From: Planococcus donghaensis
GTDB taxonomy: Bacteria > Bacillota > Bacilli > Bacillales_A > Planococcaceae
Reading direction: 5' to 3'
DNA length: 64,000 nt
Assembly: GCF_001687665.2 (NCBI RefSeq)
Contig: NZ_CP016543.2
Span: 2,232,001 to 2,296,000 of the forward strand
The position numbers were made by a program, and so were the translations under genes. This document shows positions 8,694 to 18,700 of the stretch, piece after piece; the first letter of the stretch is position 1; each line of letters opens with the position of its first letter. The notes under the pieces were generated by a model. It saw only the letters and a list, made by a program, of their open reading frames with translations, was not told the origin of the DNA and did no database searches.

Positions 8694-9278
8694 ATGAAAA
8701 AGAACTTATTTTTATTGTCATCCGTTATGGTGGTTAGTTTGTTGCTCACAGCTTGTCTATCTCAGGAAGAAGATGAAGTGACTGAGCCTGTTGAATCGAC
8801 AGAACAAGCACCTGCAGAAGAACAGTCAACTCCTGATGAAGGTGAATCGACAGAACCAGCAGGAACGCTAACACAAAGCGATGGACAAAATTACGAACTT
8901 TATGTACAAGATGGATATGAACTCACTGCAGAAGAACCAAATAAAGATGTGTTGTATGTAGCAGATAACACAGCTGTATTTACGCGTGTGGAAACATTCC
9001 CACTTGCTGAAGCCGACTATGACTTTGTAGTAAATACAATGAAAGAAACTTTGGCTGCTGTAAACCCCGATCAAGAGCCTGTTGAAGTCACTGATTTTGA
9101 TCATAATAATGCTATGCAGTCTGTAGCATATACCATTCCAAGTGCTGAAGGCGCGGTTACCGGGATTGTCTATGAATTAGAAAATCTTATTGTACGCCTA
9201 ACTATTTTTGACGACAGCTCAGTTAATGCTACTGATGACTTTATTGCTATGAGTAAAACGATTAAAGCAATTCAATAG
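8694..9278 (+). CDS. Secreted lipoprotein of unknown function
   Basis: The 194-residue product has a lipoprotein signal peptide with the lipobox LLTACLS (cysteine at residue 21), then an acidic linker rich in Glu, Ser and Pro up to about residue 62, and a globular domain starting near GQNYELYVQDGYELTAEEPN. I do not recognise the domain. It should be anchored to the outer face of the membrane. Its translation start directly follows a terminator-like hairpin that covers the ribosome site. A strong terminator follows the stop codon. Confidence 0.8.
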   Translation: MKKNLFLLSSVMVVSLLLTACLSQEEDEVTEPVESTEQAPAEEQSTPDEGESTEPAGTLTQSDGQNYELYVQDGYELTAEEPNKDVLYVADNTAVFTRVETFPLAEADYDFVVNTMKETLAAVNPDQEPVEVTDFDHNNAMQSVAYTIPSAEGAVTGIVYELENLIVRLTIFDDSSVNATDDFIAMSKTIKAIQ

Positions 9279-9300
9279 TATATATGATTTAAAGCAATAA

Positions 9301-9331
9301 AAAACCTTCCGAAATTTCGGAAGGTTTTTTT
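9301..9331. terminator. Terminator between the lipoprotein and marR-type genes
   Basis: ACCTTCCGAAA / TTTCGGAAGGT form a perfect stem followed by seven T on the plus strand and preceded by A-rich sequence, so it may serve both convergent genes. Confidence 0.85.
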
Positions 9332-9334
9332 GAG

Positions 9335-9778
9335 TCAGTATGATAAATCTTTAATCGATAAGCCAAGCTTTTTCATCAATTCGATGGCTTGGTCTTTTTC
9401 TTCACTTGATAACGCTTCAGTCAATTCATGTAACTTTTTTTCATGTTGCGGGAAGATTTCCGCCATGAATTCCTTGCCTGACTCCGATATTTCAGCATAT
9501 GTGATTCGACGATCGCTTGGGCTGTTTACACGTGTGATATACCCTCGTTTTTCAAGCTTATCGATTACATAAGTAATAGAACCACTGGCTAAAAGAATTT
9601 TTCCACCAATTTTTTGTAGCGGTTGTTTCCCTTTATGGTACAACAATTCTAAAACAGCAAATTCAGTTGGGTTAACTCCACTTGCTTGAAAAAATTGGTT
9701 TGTTTGTTCAGTGATGGCTTTATGTGCGCGTGATAGCACGATAAATAATTTTAACGATTGTTTAATATCTTCGTCCAT
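9335..9778 (-). CDS. MarR-family transcriptional regulator
   Basis: The product of about 147 residues has the winged-helix layout of MarR proteins: an N-terminal dimer helix, FAVLELLYHKG, the recognition region KILLASGSITYVIDKLEKRG, and the wing GYITRVNSPSDRRITYAEIS with the conserved DRR. Such proteins repress efflux or redox genes and respond to phenolic ligands or oxidants. There is no cysteine, so thiol sensing of the OhrR kind is unlikely. I prefer the ATG at 9778; a GTG at 9787 is an alternative, and neither has a strong ribosome site. The target is unknown. Confidence 0.85.
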   Translation of the reverse strand: MDEDIKQSLKLFIVLSRAHKAITEQTNQFFQASGVNPTEFAVLELLYHKGKQPLQKIGGKILLASGSITYVIDKLEKRGYITRVNSPSDRRITYAEISESGKEFMAEIFPQHEKKLHELTEALSSEEKDQAIELMKKLGLSIKDLSY

Positions 9779-9856
9779 TTGGCTCACTCTTTCTACTGCT
9801 AAAATTGTATTACACTAATTATAGTTCTTTTTTCACAAAAATAATAGCTTTTCAGG

Positions 9857-11206
9857 TTACCCAATAATTACGCGTTCTTTTGGATAATGGAATTTTGTCG
9901 GATCTGTTTTACCGCCAATGGTGAATAAGAAGGAGATTAATCCTACACGCCCTACAAACATTAATGCCATTATAATAACTTTCCCAACATCTGACAAGTC
10001 ACTTGTGATTCCTAACGACATTCCACATGTTCCAAAAGCAGAAGTGATTTCAAATATTATTTCAACAATTGTAGCTGCAGGCTCCGTGATAAGCAAAGCC
10101 AAAGTAGCGGCAAAAACTATAAAGAATGCCAAAAAGATAACCGCAAACGAACGGAAAACATCGATCAATTCAATTTCACGGTTAAATATTTGAATTGTAT
10201 TTTTCCCACGCGCAAAATTAATCAAAAATAAAATCGCAATCGCAAAAGTTGTGGTACGAATGCCCCCTCCTGCAGAACTTGGAGATGCACCCACAAACAT
10301 TAATGCACTCATAAAAGCATTTGTAGCATCACTAAATTGTGTGATGTCGACGGTCACTAACCCACCTGAACGCGATGAAACGGAATGAAAAAGTGAAGCA
10401 AATAGTGATTCATGCCAGGTCATGCCTTTAAATGCTCTGACCGATTCCAATAAAAAGATACCAATAGCTCCAACAGCTAATAAAACGGCAAAGATACTCG
10501 TCGTAATTTTCGTGAACAAAGAAAATCGGAAGTATTTTTGCTTGTTGGAGATAAATTCTTTTACTTCGATTAAAACTGGAAATCCGATAGCACCTAGAAT
10601 GATCAGAATCATATTTATGATTTGAACAAAATAGTCATTGAAATAGGGCACTAATGATTCCCCAGTTATGTCGAATCCTCCGTTAGTCGTAGCTGTTATT
10701 GAGCCAAAGACACCATGGAGTAAAGCTTCTTGGAATGTCGGGAAATACTGTGTAAAGTAAATTGTCAGCACCAGTGCACCGACCGCTTCTATTAACAACA
10801 TAATTTTCACAATTTCTCGTATTAGTTTGACGACCCCAGACATACTCGACTGATTATGATCGACCATGATTAACTGACGTTCACGCAACCCGATACGCTT
10901 ACCAAAAAGAAGCCAGATAAATGTACCAATCGACATGATACCAATGCCACCTAGCTGCAAAACGGTCATTAGAACAAGAATACCAAAGACCGTATACGTA
11001 TCAACAACGTTAATTACCGTTAAACCTGTTACACTTACAGCACTTACTGCAGTAAACAAGCTATCGATTAAAGGAATGGTCATTCCCGGTTTATGGACAT
11101 TCGGTAACCTTAGTAATAAGAAGGAAACAGCAATTGCCACAAAATAATACGAAACAATCGCCTGTGCAGGTGTTAAATTCCGTACTTTTTGAAATGATTT
11201 ATTCAT
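9857..11206 (-). CDS. TrkH/KtrB-type potassium transporter subunit (KtrD-like)
   Basis: The 449-residue protein has the four-repeat membrane-pore-membrane build of Trk/Ktr potassium channels. The pore loops are visible as AVSVTGLTV, ATTNGGFD, SSRSGGLVTVD and FGTCGMSLGIT, each with the selectivity glycine. In Bacillales these subunits pair with a soluble KtrA or KtrC regulator that binds ATP/ADP and cyclic di-AMP; none is encoded here, which fits a KtrD-type solitary gene. I chose the ATG at 11206 because GAAGGGA lies upstream; the frame is open to 11245. Sodium-coupled potassium uptake is the family role. Confidence 0.87.
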   Translation of the reverse strand: MNKSFQKVRNLTPAQAIVSYYFVAIAVSFLLLRLPNVHKPGMTIPLIDSLFTAVSAVSVTGLTVINVVDTYTVFGILVLMTVLQLGGIGIMSIGTFIWLLFGKRIGLRERQLIMVDHNQSSMSGVVKLIREIVKIMLLIEAVGALVLTIYFTQYFPTFQEALLHGVFGSITATTNGGFDITGESLVPYFNDYFVQIINMILIILGAIGFPVLIEVKEFISNKQKYFRFSLFTKITTSIFAVLLAVGAIGIFLLESVRAFKGMTWHESLFASLFHSVSSRSGGLVTVDITQFSDATNAFMSALMFVGASPSSAGGGIRTTTFAIAILFLINFARGKNTIQIFNREIELIDVFRSFAVIFLAFFIVFAATLALLITEPAATIVEIIFEITSAFGTCGMSLGITSDLSDVGKVIIMALMFVGRVGLISFLFTIGGKTDPTKFHYPKERVIIG

Positions 11207-11262
11207 AAGACATGGATTCCCTTCAGTGTTATACTCTCTCCTCATTCTATGAAAAGAATTGA

Positions 11263-11318
11263 CAAAAAGAAAGAGAAATCGAAAATCTATTTAACTTAGA
11301 TTTTCGCTTTCTCGTTTT
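11263..11318 (-). terminator. Terminator of sigI-rsgI
   Basis: A 17-base stem with one mismatch (11273-11289 with 11297-11313) lies downstream of rsgI. On the minus strand CTTTCTTTTTG follows. A weaker AGAG-CTGATT/AATCAG-CTCT hairpin lies at about 11331-11372. Confidence 0.7.
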
Positions 11319-11420
11319 TATGCTCTACTAGAGACTGATTATTGATTGAACTTAGCATAAAATCAGCCTCTTGTTATAAGCTTTCTGTGTTATAGAAAAC
11401 AGTTTTTGTGTTATTAGCAC

Positions 11421-12632
11421 CTATTTCCCTTCACTTTTGTTCTTGTGATCTTTTTCGTCTTTTATTCTTTTATCATGATTTTCTTCTTTGTTAATTGAGT
11501 GATTACCCTTAACAGAATCGGTTTTCATTTTTTCTTTTTTAACGTCTTTACTATTTTTCTCTATCTTTTTTTCTACTTTTCCTTCTATCTTTTCTTCTAT
11601 CTTTTCTACTTTTTTCTCTACCTTTTCTTCTTGCTTCTCTTGCTTCTCTTGCTTCTCTACCTTTTTCTCTTCTTTCTTAATAAGCTTATCTTTTGGATCG
11701 GTCTTTGTTGGTTTTATTTCTTTCTCAGGTTTCGCTACAGGTGCATTATTAGGGGCGGTAGATGACTCTTTGGCATTACTTTTTTGCGTTGGTGTTTTTT
11801 GTTGCTGCTTTTCTTTTAGTGACTTATCCTCTTTTTTCTCTTCGGGAAGATCGGATGTTTCTTTACGTTTTTCAGTTTCTTCTTTTGGTTTTTTTATGCT
11901 GTTTTTTTCTTTTGAACTGTGTTGTTCCTTAACTTGTAGTGTAGATACCGGCATCTTATCTTGTTCTAATAATTGTTCTTTTGGTTCTACTTGGTTTTTT
12001 ACTGTCACAGATTTTTTAATCATTTGGCCAACAGGCACTTGCTCTTTTTTCGCATCCCGCCATTGTTCTTTTGTGGCTTCTTTCATTTGAATTGCTACTA
12101 AATCGTTTTCAATTTCTAGGGAAAGGCTTAATACAACTTTTCTTATAGTTTGATCAAATTCTTTTCCATCTTCTTCGACCGCAGTTATTGTGACGTTTCT
12201 TGTCTGATCAGTCACAGCTAATTCAAGAACACGATTTAACACGGTTTGAAGGGAATTGTTTTCCCAGTCTCCTAGCTGATGAATCAACTCATGGCCATCG
12301 CTATTTAACTGGCGGACAGACACTACTTCATATTCCTCGTTTATCCCTAGTTCAACCCCTGGATTAACTTGTACTTGAACATAGCCATACGCTTCTTCAG
12401 CAGGAAATACTACTGATGACATAAACAAGACCATCATGGCAATAGCAGCTGTTATTGGAGCCATTGTCGGTAGCATGCTGCTAACTGACCTTTTTTCATC
12501 CGGATAAAATAGCACTTCTTCTCCTTTTAAAGGGTTGCCTACAGGAGTCCCTTTTACAAATTGACCATTTTTCAGTAAAAATATTGAGCGATTATCTTTT
12601 GATTTTATGCAAATTCCAGATTGTTTGTACAT
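11421..12632 (-). CDS. rsgI: Membrane-anchored anti-sigma factor RsgI
   Basis: The 403-residue protein has a short cytosolic RsgI N-terminal domain (residues 1 to 50) that should hold SigI, one membrane helix (about 53 to 75), an external beta domain, and a very long lysine- and glutamate-rich tail from about residue 190. The sequence VQVNPGVELGIN with Asn90-Pro91 matches the conserved Asn-Pro site where RsgI proteins are known to cut themselves before regulated release of the sigma factor. The tail is low complexity and probably lies in the cell wall. The ATG overlaps the sigI stop by one base (TGATG), so the pair is translationally coupled. Confidence 0.88.
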   Translation of the reverse strand: MYKQSGICIKSKDNRSIFLLKNGQFVKGTPVGNPLKGEEVLFYPDEKRSVSSMLPTMAPITAAIAMMVLFMSSVVFPAEEAYGYVQVQVNPGVELGINEEYEVVSVRQLNSDGHELIHQLGDWENNSLQTVLNRVLELAVTDQTRNVTITAVEEDGKEFDQTIRKVVLSLSLEIENDLVAIQMKEATKEQWRDAKKEQVPVGQMIKKSVTVKNQVEPKEQLLEQDKMPVSTLQVKEQHSSKEKNSIKKPKEETEKRKETSDLPEEKKEDKSLKEKQQQKTPTQKSNAKESSTAPNNAPVAKPEKEIKPTKTDPKDKLIKKEEKKVEKQEKQEKQEEKVEKKVEKIEEKIEGKVEKKIEKNSKDVKKEKMKTDSVKGNHSINKEENHDKRIKDEKDHKNKSEGK

Positions 12633-13387
12633 CAGTTTAACCGCCCTTTCAAATAATCTTTTAAGTAATACAAGTCACTCATCTGTAGTAAGGCCATTGC
12701 AATTATGTACTTTCGATTTCGTTCAATTGTTTTACGAGATACCTTTACTAGCTTTTCAATTTCTTTAATAGGCAATTTCTTCTTATCTAATAAATATTGT
12801 TTGTACTCATCTGTTTCCGCCACTAATTGAGCGATTTGAATCGCTGTGACACGGGCATCTAGATGAGCAGGAGAAACTTTAACCAGTATTTGAAACGACA
12901 AATTATATTCTTGTAATATTTCTTCGTACCGTGCTATTTCTTCGCTTCTCTTATGATTTTCTTGTTCGCTACTGTAAGCAATAGTTGCTGCATGATCTGC
13001 GATACCATTATGCTCTTCTGACTCTGATGCGGGCATAAAATCATGGCTAAACTCATCACGCCTGCTTTCTTTGCGTATAAAATCGATTATGCGTCTACGA
13101 ATAACCATATGTGCAAAGGTTAAGAATGATGCATTATTATGTTGATCGAATTTATGTATTGCTTCATTAAATGCTGCTAAGGCAACGCTATATTCATCGT
13201 CATGATCATCGATATATCGTTTACACACTTGCGATGCTGTTTTTCTCATAAATGGTGAGTAATAGGATAGCAAATCGTGCAATACCTGCTCATCACCAGC
13301 TTGTACCTGTAATACCATTGTTTCAGCATCAGGTTTTTCAATTCGTCCCAATTTCCAGCCTAATGAAGCTAAAAGCACACCATTCAC
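12632..13387 (-). CDS. sigI: RNA polymerase sigma factor SigI
   Basis: The 251-residue protein has a sigma-70 region 2 (DDEYSVALAAFNEAIHKFD, then ASFLTFAHMVIRRRIIDFIRK, which binds core polymerase and the -10 element). Its C-terminal part (LPIKEIEKLVKVSRKTIERN) is the helix-turn-helix-like region of the SigI family in place of an ordinary region 4. SigI responds to heat and envelope stress and in clostridia to polysaccharides. The adjacent rsgI is its known controller. AAAGGGGTGA precedes the ATG. I could not find a clear autoregulated promoter upstream. Confidence 0.92.
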   Translation of the reverse strand: MNGVLLASLGWKLGRIEKPDAETMVLQVQAGDEQVLHDLLSYYSPFMRKTASQVCKRYIDDHDDEYSVALAAFNEAIHKFDQHNNASFLTFAHMVIRRRIIDFIRKESRRDEFSHDFMPASESEEHNGIADHAATIAYSSEQENHKRSEEIARYEEILQEYNLSFQILVKVSPAHLDARVTAIQIAQLVAETDEYKQYLLDKKKLPIKEIEKLVKVSRKTIERNRKYIIAMALLQMSDLYYLKDYLKGRLN

Positions 13388-13525
13388 CCCTTTTCAAAGT
13401 CACCACCTATTAGATTGTAACTTTGCGGAACTAGATTTAAAAGAGGCATGTTTTTCTTTACCTTCCATTATTCGCTTTTAAAACGGTTCTTTTGTCCGTA
13501 TTTACTTATTTTATTTTCCCCATAG

Positions 13526-13563
13526 AAAAAGGTGCATTGAATTAGATTCAATGCACCTTTTTT
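13526..13563. terminator. Terminator of terC
   Basis: AAAAAGGTGCATTGAA / TTCAATGCACCTTTTT pair perfectly with A and T runs on both sides, directly downstream of the terC stop. Confidence 0.85.
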
Positions 13564-13588
13564 CGATTCTACTTTTTCAAGTAAATCC

Positions 13589-14386
13589 TTATTTTGCTTC
13601 CTGTTCTTTCGCTTGTTCTTTGTTTTGCTTTACTCCTAAAACTCCACCTACAACAACAATTCCAAGCAATACTGACCAGAAGACCAAAGTCCATGGTGTA
13701 GAGTGTGGGAAGTCATGAGGCAAAATGCCAACATTTTCGTGAGATAAAGTCATAACCAATAACTTCACTCCGACCCAACCCACAATAACAAATGCTGCTG
13801 TTTCAAGTTGTGGATATTTCTCAAGCAATTGTACAAATTTATGTGCAGCAAATCGCATGATGATAACACCGATTAAACCACCAGCTAACATCACCATAAA
13901 CTGACCTGAGTTAATCCCACCAATATCTTTCATACCAAAAACATCTAAATGCGGCAATGTAACTGCTAACGCTACAGCTGCTAACATTGAGTCGATCGCA
14001 AAAGCAATATCTGCTAATTCAACTTTTAAAACAGTCATCCAGAAGCCAGAACCTTTTTTCTTCGGCTTTTCGTCCATGCCTTCTAAACTTTCATCTGTAT
14101 CGCCTTTGCGCTGGTCATATATACTCTTAATCGAAATAAACAATAGATACGCTGCACCAAGTGCTTGAATCTGCCAAATGTTAACCAGCAGTGTAATCAT
14201 AAATAACGCTGCAAAACGGAAAACAAATGCTCCTACTAACCCATAAAATAACGCTTTTTTCTGTTGTGCTTTTGGTAAGTGTTTAACCATTACTGCCATA
14301 ACTACTGCATTATCTGCAGCCAATAACCCTTCAAGTCCTACTAAAACGAGTAAAACCCAAGCGTATTCCAATAATACTGCTTCCAT
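13589..14386 (-). CDS. TerC-family membrane protein (YkoY-like), probable manganese exporter
   Basis: The 265-residue protein has about seven to eight membrane helices and the acidic in-membrane motifs of TerC proteins: LLAADNAVVMAVMVKHLP near residue 21 and VELADIAFAIDSMLAAVA near 125. A cytosolic loop with GDTDESLEGMDEKPKKK separates the halves. Relatives YkoY and MeeF/MeeY export manganese to metallate secreted proteins. A manganese riboswitch of the yybP-ykoY class directly precedes the gene, which is independent support for this role. Confidence 0.9.
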   Translation of the reverse strand: MEAVLLEYAWVLLVLVGLEGLLAADNAVVMAVMVKHLPKAQQKKALFYGLVGAFVFRFAALFMITLLVNIWQIQALGAAYLLFISIKSIYDQRKGDTDESLEGMDEKPKKKGSGFWMTVLKVELADIAFAIDSMLAAVALAVTLPHLDVFGMKDIGGINSGQFMVMLAGGLIGVIIMRFAAHKFVQLLEKYPQLETAAFVIVGWVGVKLLVMTLSHENVGILPHDFPHSTPWTLVFWSVLLGIVVVGGVLGVKQNKEQAKEQEAK

Positions 14387-14415
14387 TCTGCTTTCTCCTC
14401 CTGTTTTTTGCCAAC

Positions 14416-14560
14416 AAAAAAGACCCTTGCCTAAATAAAGGCAAAGGTCTCGCTAAGCAAATTTCGTTTGCTATCACAACCGATGGCTACTAACCATGTA
14501 TTGACGACTGTGAAATAGGTTTCCCTATAGCTACTCCCCCTTGACTGAAAGTCAAAGTGT
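14416..14560 (-). ncRNA. yybP-ykoY manganese riboswitch with terminator
   Basis: On the minus strand the leader of terC contains the class landmarks in order: GGGGGAGTAGC (14530-14540), CGTCAATACATGG (14494-14506) and GCGAGACC (14446-14453). The last segment runs into a terminator stem AGACC-TTGCCT / AGGCAA-GGTCT followed by seven T (about 14416-14450). The aptamer 3' strand overlaps the terminator 5' arm, so manganese binding should block termination and turn the gene on. This agrees with the established mechanism of the class. Confidence 0.93.
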
Positions 14561-14607
14561 ATTGAGTTGTAATGTTAGTATAGCATCTTTTCAATTCATG
14601 TCATAGT

Positions 14608-15687
14608 TTAACGAATTAGGATTTGAAAGTTTTTGTCATTTTTATGTACATTGTAAAACTCCACCATTGCAGGCATCGTCTCTAAAAAATCGGCACACTG
14701 AATGTTACTGTTTGCTAGTAGGCGCTCTGCATTTTCTGTATCGAAATCTGCCGTCCACGTCAAATAATCCAAGGTTTCAATTTCAACCCCCAATGCTTTT
14801 CTGATTGGGGCAATCGATAAAGAAACTTTTGCTAAACGATGTGGCAAACGCCCTTTTGGCTGTTTCCCTGTCATTAACTGGACCATATTCCGATATACTT
14901 CTTCTACAGGGTGGGGATCGGGATCTGTTAAATGAACAGTTTGACCAGCTGCTGCATCTAATTTACTAAGGTACATAGAAGCCTCTAATATATAATCAAT
15001 CGGTACCACATTAATATAAGATGTCGACCGTCCAACAAACGGAATAAACGGCAAAATTTTAACCCGATCAATTAAATTCAAGAAAAAATAAGGTCCGTCA
15101 AATTTGATGGTTTTGCCTGTAAGCGAATGTCCTCGAACAATGCCTGGTCGAATAATGGTGATTGGTAGTGATTTCTTTAGTTCATCTACAAGTAGTTCTG
15201 CTTCAAACTTGGTTTCTTCATAGAAGTTTTTAAAAGCAGCTGGTCTTTCTAATTCACTTTCGTAAATAACACCTTCTCTATTACCTGCTACATAGGCCGT
15301 ACTAAAATAAACATACCGTTTTACATTTTGTAAATTTGAAACAAATTCATTAACATGACGGGTTCCTTCAACATTTACTTTCCATGCGAGATCTCTTGGG
15401 ACTGCCAAATCATAAATGGCTGCTAAATGCCAAAAGGTCACTGTTTTTTCTTTGAAATATTCTTGGTCTTTGTTGCTTATGGCTAATCCAAGCTGAGTAA
15501 TATCGCCTTCAATCAATTTAATCGCACGACAATTGGTTTCTTTTTCAATCCGTTTAGCTTCTGTTTCTGCTTTTTCTCGTTCGGATGGTAAAATAATGGC
15601 AGAAATCATTTCATGTTGAAGAGCATGCTGGTATATTAATTGACTGGCAATAAACCCAGGAAATCCGGTAAACACGATTTCTTCCAT
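14608..15687 (-). CDS. NAD(P)-dependent extended short-chain reductase (male-sterility/NAD_binding_4 type)
   Basis: The 359-residue protein is an extended short-chain dehydrogenase. Its nucleotide site is TGFPGFIAS at residues 7 to 15, a mid motif is HLAAIYDLAVPRDLAWKVNV, and the active site is YEETK near residue 166 with an upstream serine in FSTAYVAG. The layout resembles the reductase domain of fatty acyl-CoA and carboxylic-acid reductases (NAD_binding_4). No adenylation or carrier domain is attached, so the substrate remains open. It lies alone between terC and the RND pump, on the same strand, with its own ribosome site (AAAAGGGG). Confidence 0.75.
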   Translation of the reverse strand: MEEIVFTGFPGFIASQLIYQHALQHEMISAIILPSEREKAETEAKRIEKETNCRAIKLIEGDITQLGLAISNKDQEYFKEKTVTFWHLAAIYDLAVPRDLAWKVNVEGTRHVNEFVSNLQNVKRYVYFSTAYVAGNREGVIYESELERPAAFKNFYEETKFEAELLVDELKKSLPITIIRPGIVRGHSLTGKTIKFDGPYFFLNLIDRVKILPFIPFVGRSTSYINVVPIDYILEASMYLSKLDAAAGQTVHLTDPDPHPVEEVYRNMVQLMTGKQPKGRLPHRLAKVSLSIAPIRKALGVEIETLDYLTWTADFDTENAERLLANSNIQCADFLETMPAMVEFYNVHKNDKNFQILIR

Positions 15688-15742
15688 AACTTCATCCCCT
15701 TTTTATTCATCATACTAAATTTTCTGGTAATTTACAGCAAAA

Positions 15743-15770
15743 GAAAAAAGTAAACCCGAAGGCTTACTTT
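15743..15770 (-). terminator. Terminator overlapping the RND gene stop codon
   Basis: AAGTAAGCC / GGTTTACTT pair around TTCG (15748-15769) and are followed by a T-run on the minus strand. The left part includes the last codons and stop of the pump gene. Confidence 0.75.
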
Positions 15771-18700
15771 TTATTCATTCTTCTTGTTTGTCCGTCCAGT
15801 AAACTATAAACAATTGGAACAACATAAAGTGACAACAGTGTGGCACTAATTAATCCCCCAATAACCGTTATTCCCATGGGTTGATTGATTTCAGTGCCTT
15901 CGCCTATCCCAATTGCTAAAGGCAGTAACCCAAGGATAGTTGTTAAAGCTGTCATTAAAATTGGACGGCGGCGATCATGAACCGAGGTGACAATAGCATC
16001 ATAAGAACCCATGCCATCTTCTTTCCGCTGATTGATGTAATCCACCAAGACAATCCCATTGTTTACAACTATACCGACTAGAACAAGCAATCCAATAACG
16101 GCTGTTATACTGACTGGAGTTTGAGTGATAAACAGCGCAATTGCTACCCCAATCGCCATTAGAGGAACAGTAAACATAATAACAAGTGGATATTTAAACG
16201 ATTCGAACTGTGCAGCCATGGCGATATAGACAAGCACAATTGCTAGTAAAACCGCCAAAGACATATCATTAATCGAGTTATCGAGTAGTTCACGATCCCC
16301 ACCAAATGAAACCATCGTACCGTCGTCTAAATCTAAAGCTTCAAGTTCTTCATCTACTTGGTCAGACATATCACCGAGTGTAATACTCGATTGATATTGT
16401 AGCGTAAAGGACACACTATCTGCCTGATCTACTCGTTGAATACTGACAGGTCCTTGTGCAACTTCAATATCAGCCAATTCTTGAAGTTCCACAAATTCTC
16501 CTGAAGGTGTTCGAAGAGATAAAGCACGAAGCTTTTCAAGACTATTTCGTTCCCCTTCTTCATATGCCACATAAACGCTTAAAACTTCATCATCTTCTGT
16601 CAATACTTGACTCGCAAGAACACCTCGTGTGATGTTGTTAACCGCTTGAGCTATCTGAACCGGCGGTAAACCATATTCAGTTGCTGCTTCGCGGTTAATC
16701 GTCATCTGAATTTCATCAATAGTTTCTTGGCGGTCATTTGTGAGCTCTGTTACTTCTGGAAGTTTTGTTAAAGCTTCTTCAATATCAACAACTGCTTTGT
16801 CTAATCGTAACCGGTTTGTATCTGTAACAGTGAAAGATAAATTGTTCGGCGAAGAGCCTGCAGCTGTTTGCAAGTCAAAGCTGACTAATGCACGTTCTCC
16901 AACAGTTTCCCGAATTCGTGGCTGCACGTCATCCACGAATTCAAAGATGGAACGATCGCGATCTGCTAAGTCAATTAACTTCACATAAATCTCAGCGACG
17001 TTCGCTTGTGCAGAGCCTTGTGCTTGTCCTTGTTGTGTTGATCCAACCAAACTAACGTACACATCAACATCTTCTTCTTGTTTTAATTCGTCTTCTATCA
17101 AATCAACAACTTCGTTTGTAGCTGTTCTAGAAGATCCGTTTTCAAGCTCGACTGAAACACTGACAAATCCTTCATCTGTAGCCGGGATAAACTCTGTACC
17201 CACTTGCATAACGCCAAAAGCACCAACAATCAATAGCACTAGCGCTGTAAACAATACTATAATGCGATTTCGTAGAGCCCAAACAACAGACCTTTCGAAA
17301 GCTTTAACACTCCTTGACGTGTCTTTTTGGATCTTCGGCTTACTCCCCGTTTTCCCTAACATTCTAGAAGCCATCATAGGAATAACAGTTAAAGCAACGG
17401 CCAAAGAAGCAAAAAGACTAAACGATATTGTTAGGGCAAATTCAAAGAAAATCTCTCCAATTAACCCTGATATGAAAATAACCGGGATAAAAACAGCTAC
17501 GGTCGTAAGCGTAGACGCGATAATCGCACCTGACACTTCTTTGGCACCTTCTGATGCCGCTTTTTTAGCATTTTTCCCCATAGCCAAATGTCGTTCAATA
17601 TTTTCAATAACAACAATCGCATTATCTACAAGCATTCCGATTCCTAATGCTAGTGCACCTAGCGTTAAAATATTTAAAGCGAAATCTGCAAAAAACATCA
17701 GAACAAATGTCACAATAACTGAATATGGAATCGCAACTCCAATAATAATTGGACTTTTAATACCTCGTAAGAAGTAGAAAAGAACAAGCATTGCAAAGAT
17801 TCCACCAAGAACTAATGTCCGACCAATATTGCCAATTGCAAGTTTGACATAGTCACCTTGGTCAAACAGAATATCTGCTTGTACTCCTTCAAAACGATCT
17901 TCACTTAACAGTTCATCAAGTCGGTTTTGGAAAGCATCTGAAACCTCTGCTGTGTTGGCTTGAGACTCTTGAAGAGCTGATAACAATACCGCAGGCTCTT
18001 CGTTTGTTCTTGTTTCACTATTACTTTCACGTTCACTAATGTCTACTGTCGCAACATCGCCAATTGTTATGTTATCCCCTTCTAATGGATCGATCGTTAA
18101 AACTAAATCTCGAATCTCTTCTACGCTGGTTAACGTACTAATGATGCGCGTAGTTAAGTTACGACCATCTTCTGTTTCAATGGGTTCTCCAGGAAGTGAA
18201 ATATTATTCGCTTGGATGAGTTGCACAACATCTGATTGTTGCAAGCCACGTTCTTCAAGTGCTGCTTGATCTAATTCGATTTGAATTTCTTCTATTAAAG
18301 AACCTGAAATGTTTACACTTGCAACTCCTTCTGTTTGGCGGAGTTCGGTTTCCAATTCTTCTGCAATTACGCGTACGTCTGCATCTGGATTGCTTGAGCG
18401 TAATGACAGTTGCAAAATCGGGAATTGCGCTGGGTCAAATTTTAAAAAGCGCGGATCATTCGCATCATCAGGTATCGGCGTTTGATCGATTCGTTGCGCA
18501 ATATCCGGCTGGACATCATCAATATCGGTTGACCAATCAAATTCTAAAAGGATAAAATTTGATCCTTCTTGGCTATTCGACTGAATCGATTTAATGCCGG
18601 GTAACGTTGCTAAATTTGCCTCTAAAGGCTTTGTAATTTTTTCACTTACTTCTGTAGGACTAGCCCCTGGATAATTTGTGACTACCACACCTATAGGTGG

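Noticed and set aside
11499..12090. Two plus-strand open frames rich in Phe, Leu and Ser opposite rsgI
   Set aside because: They are the antisense shadow of the Lys/Glu-rich repeat tail of RsgI; no ribosome site and no natural protein composition.
17262..17777. 171-residue plus-strand frame inside the RND gene
   Set aside because: Pure antisense shadow of conserved membrane helices; no ribosome site.
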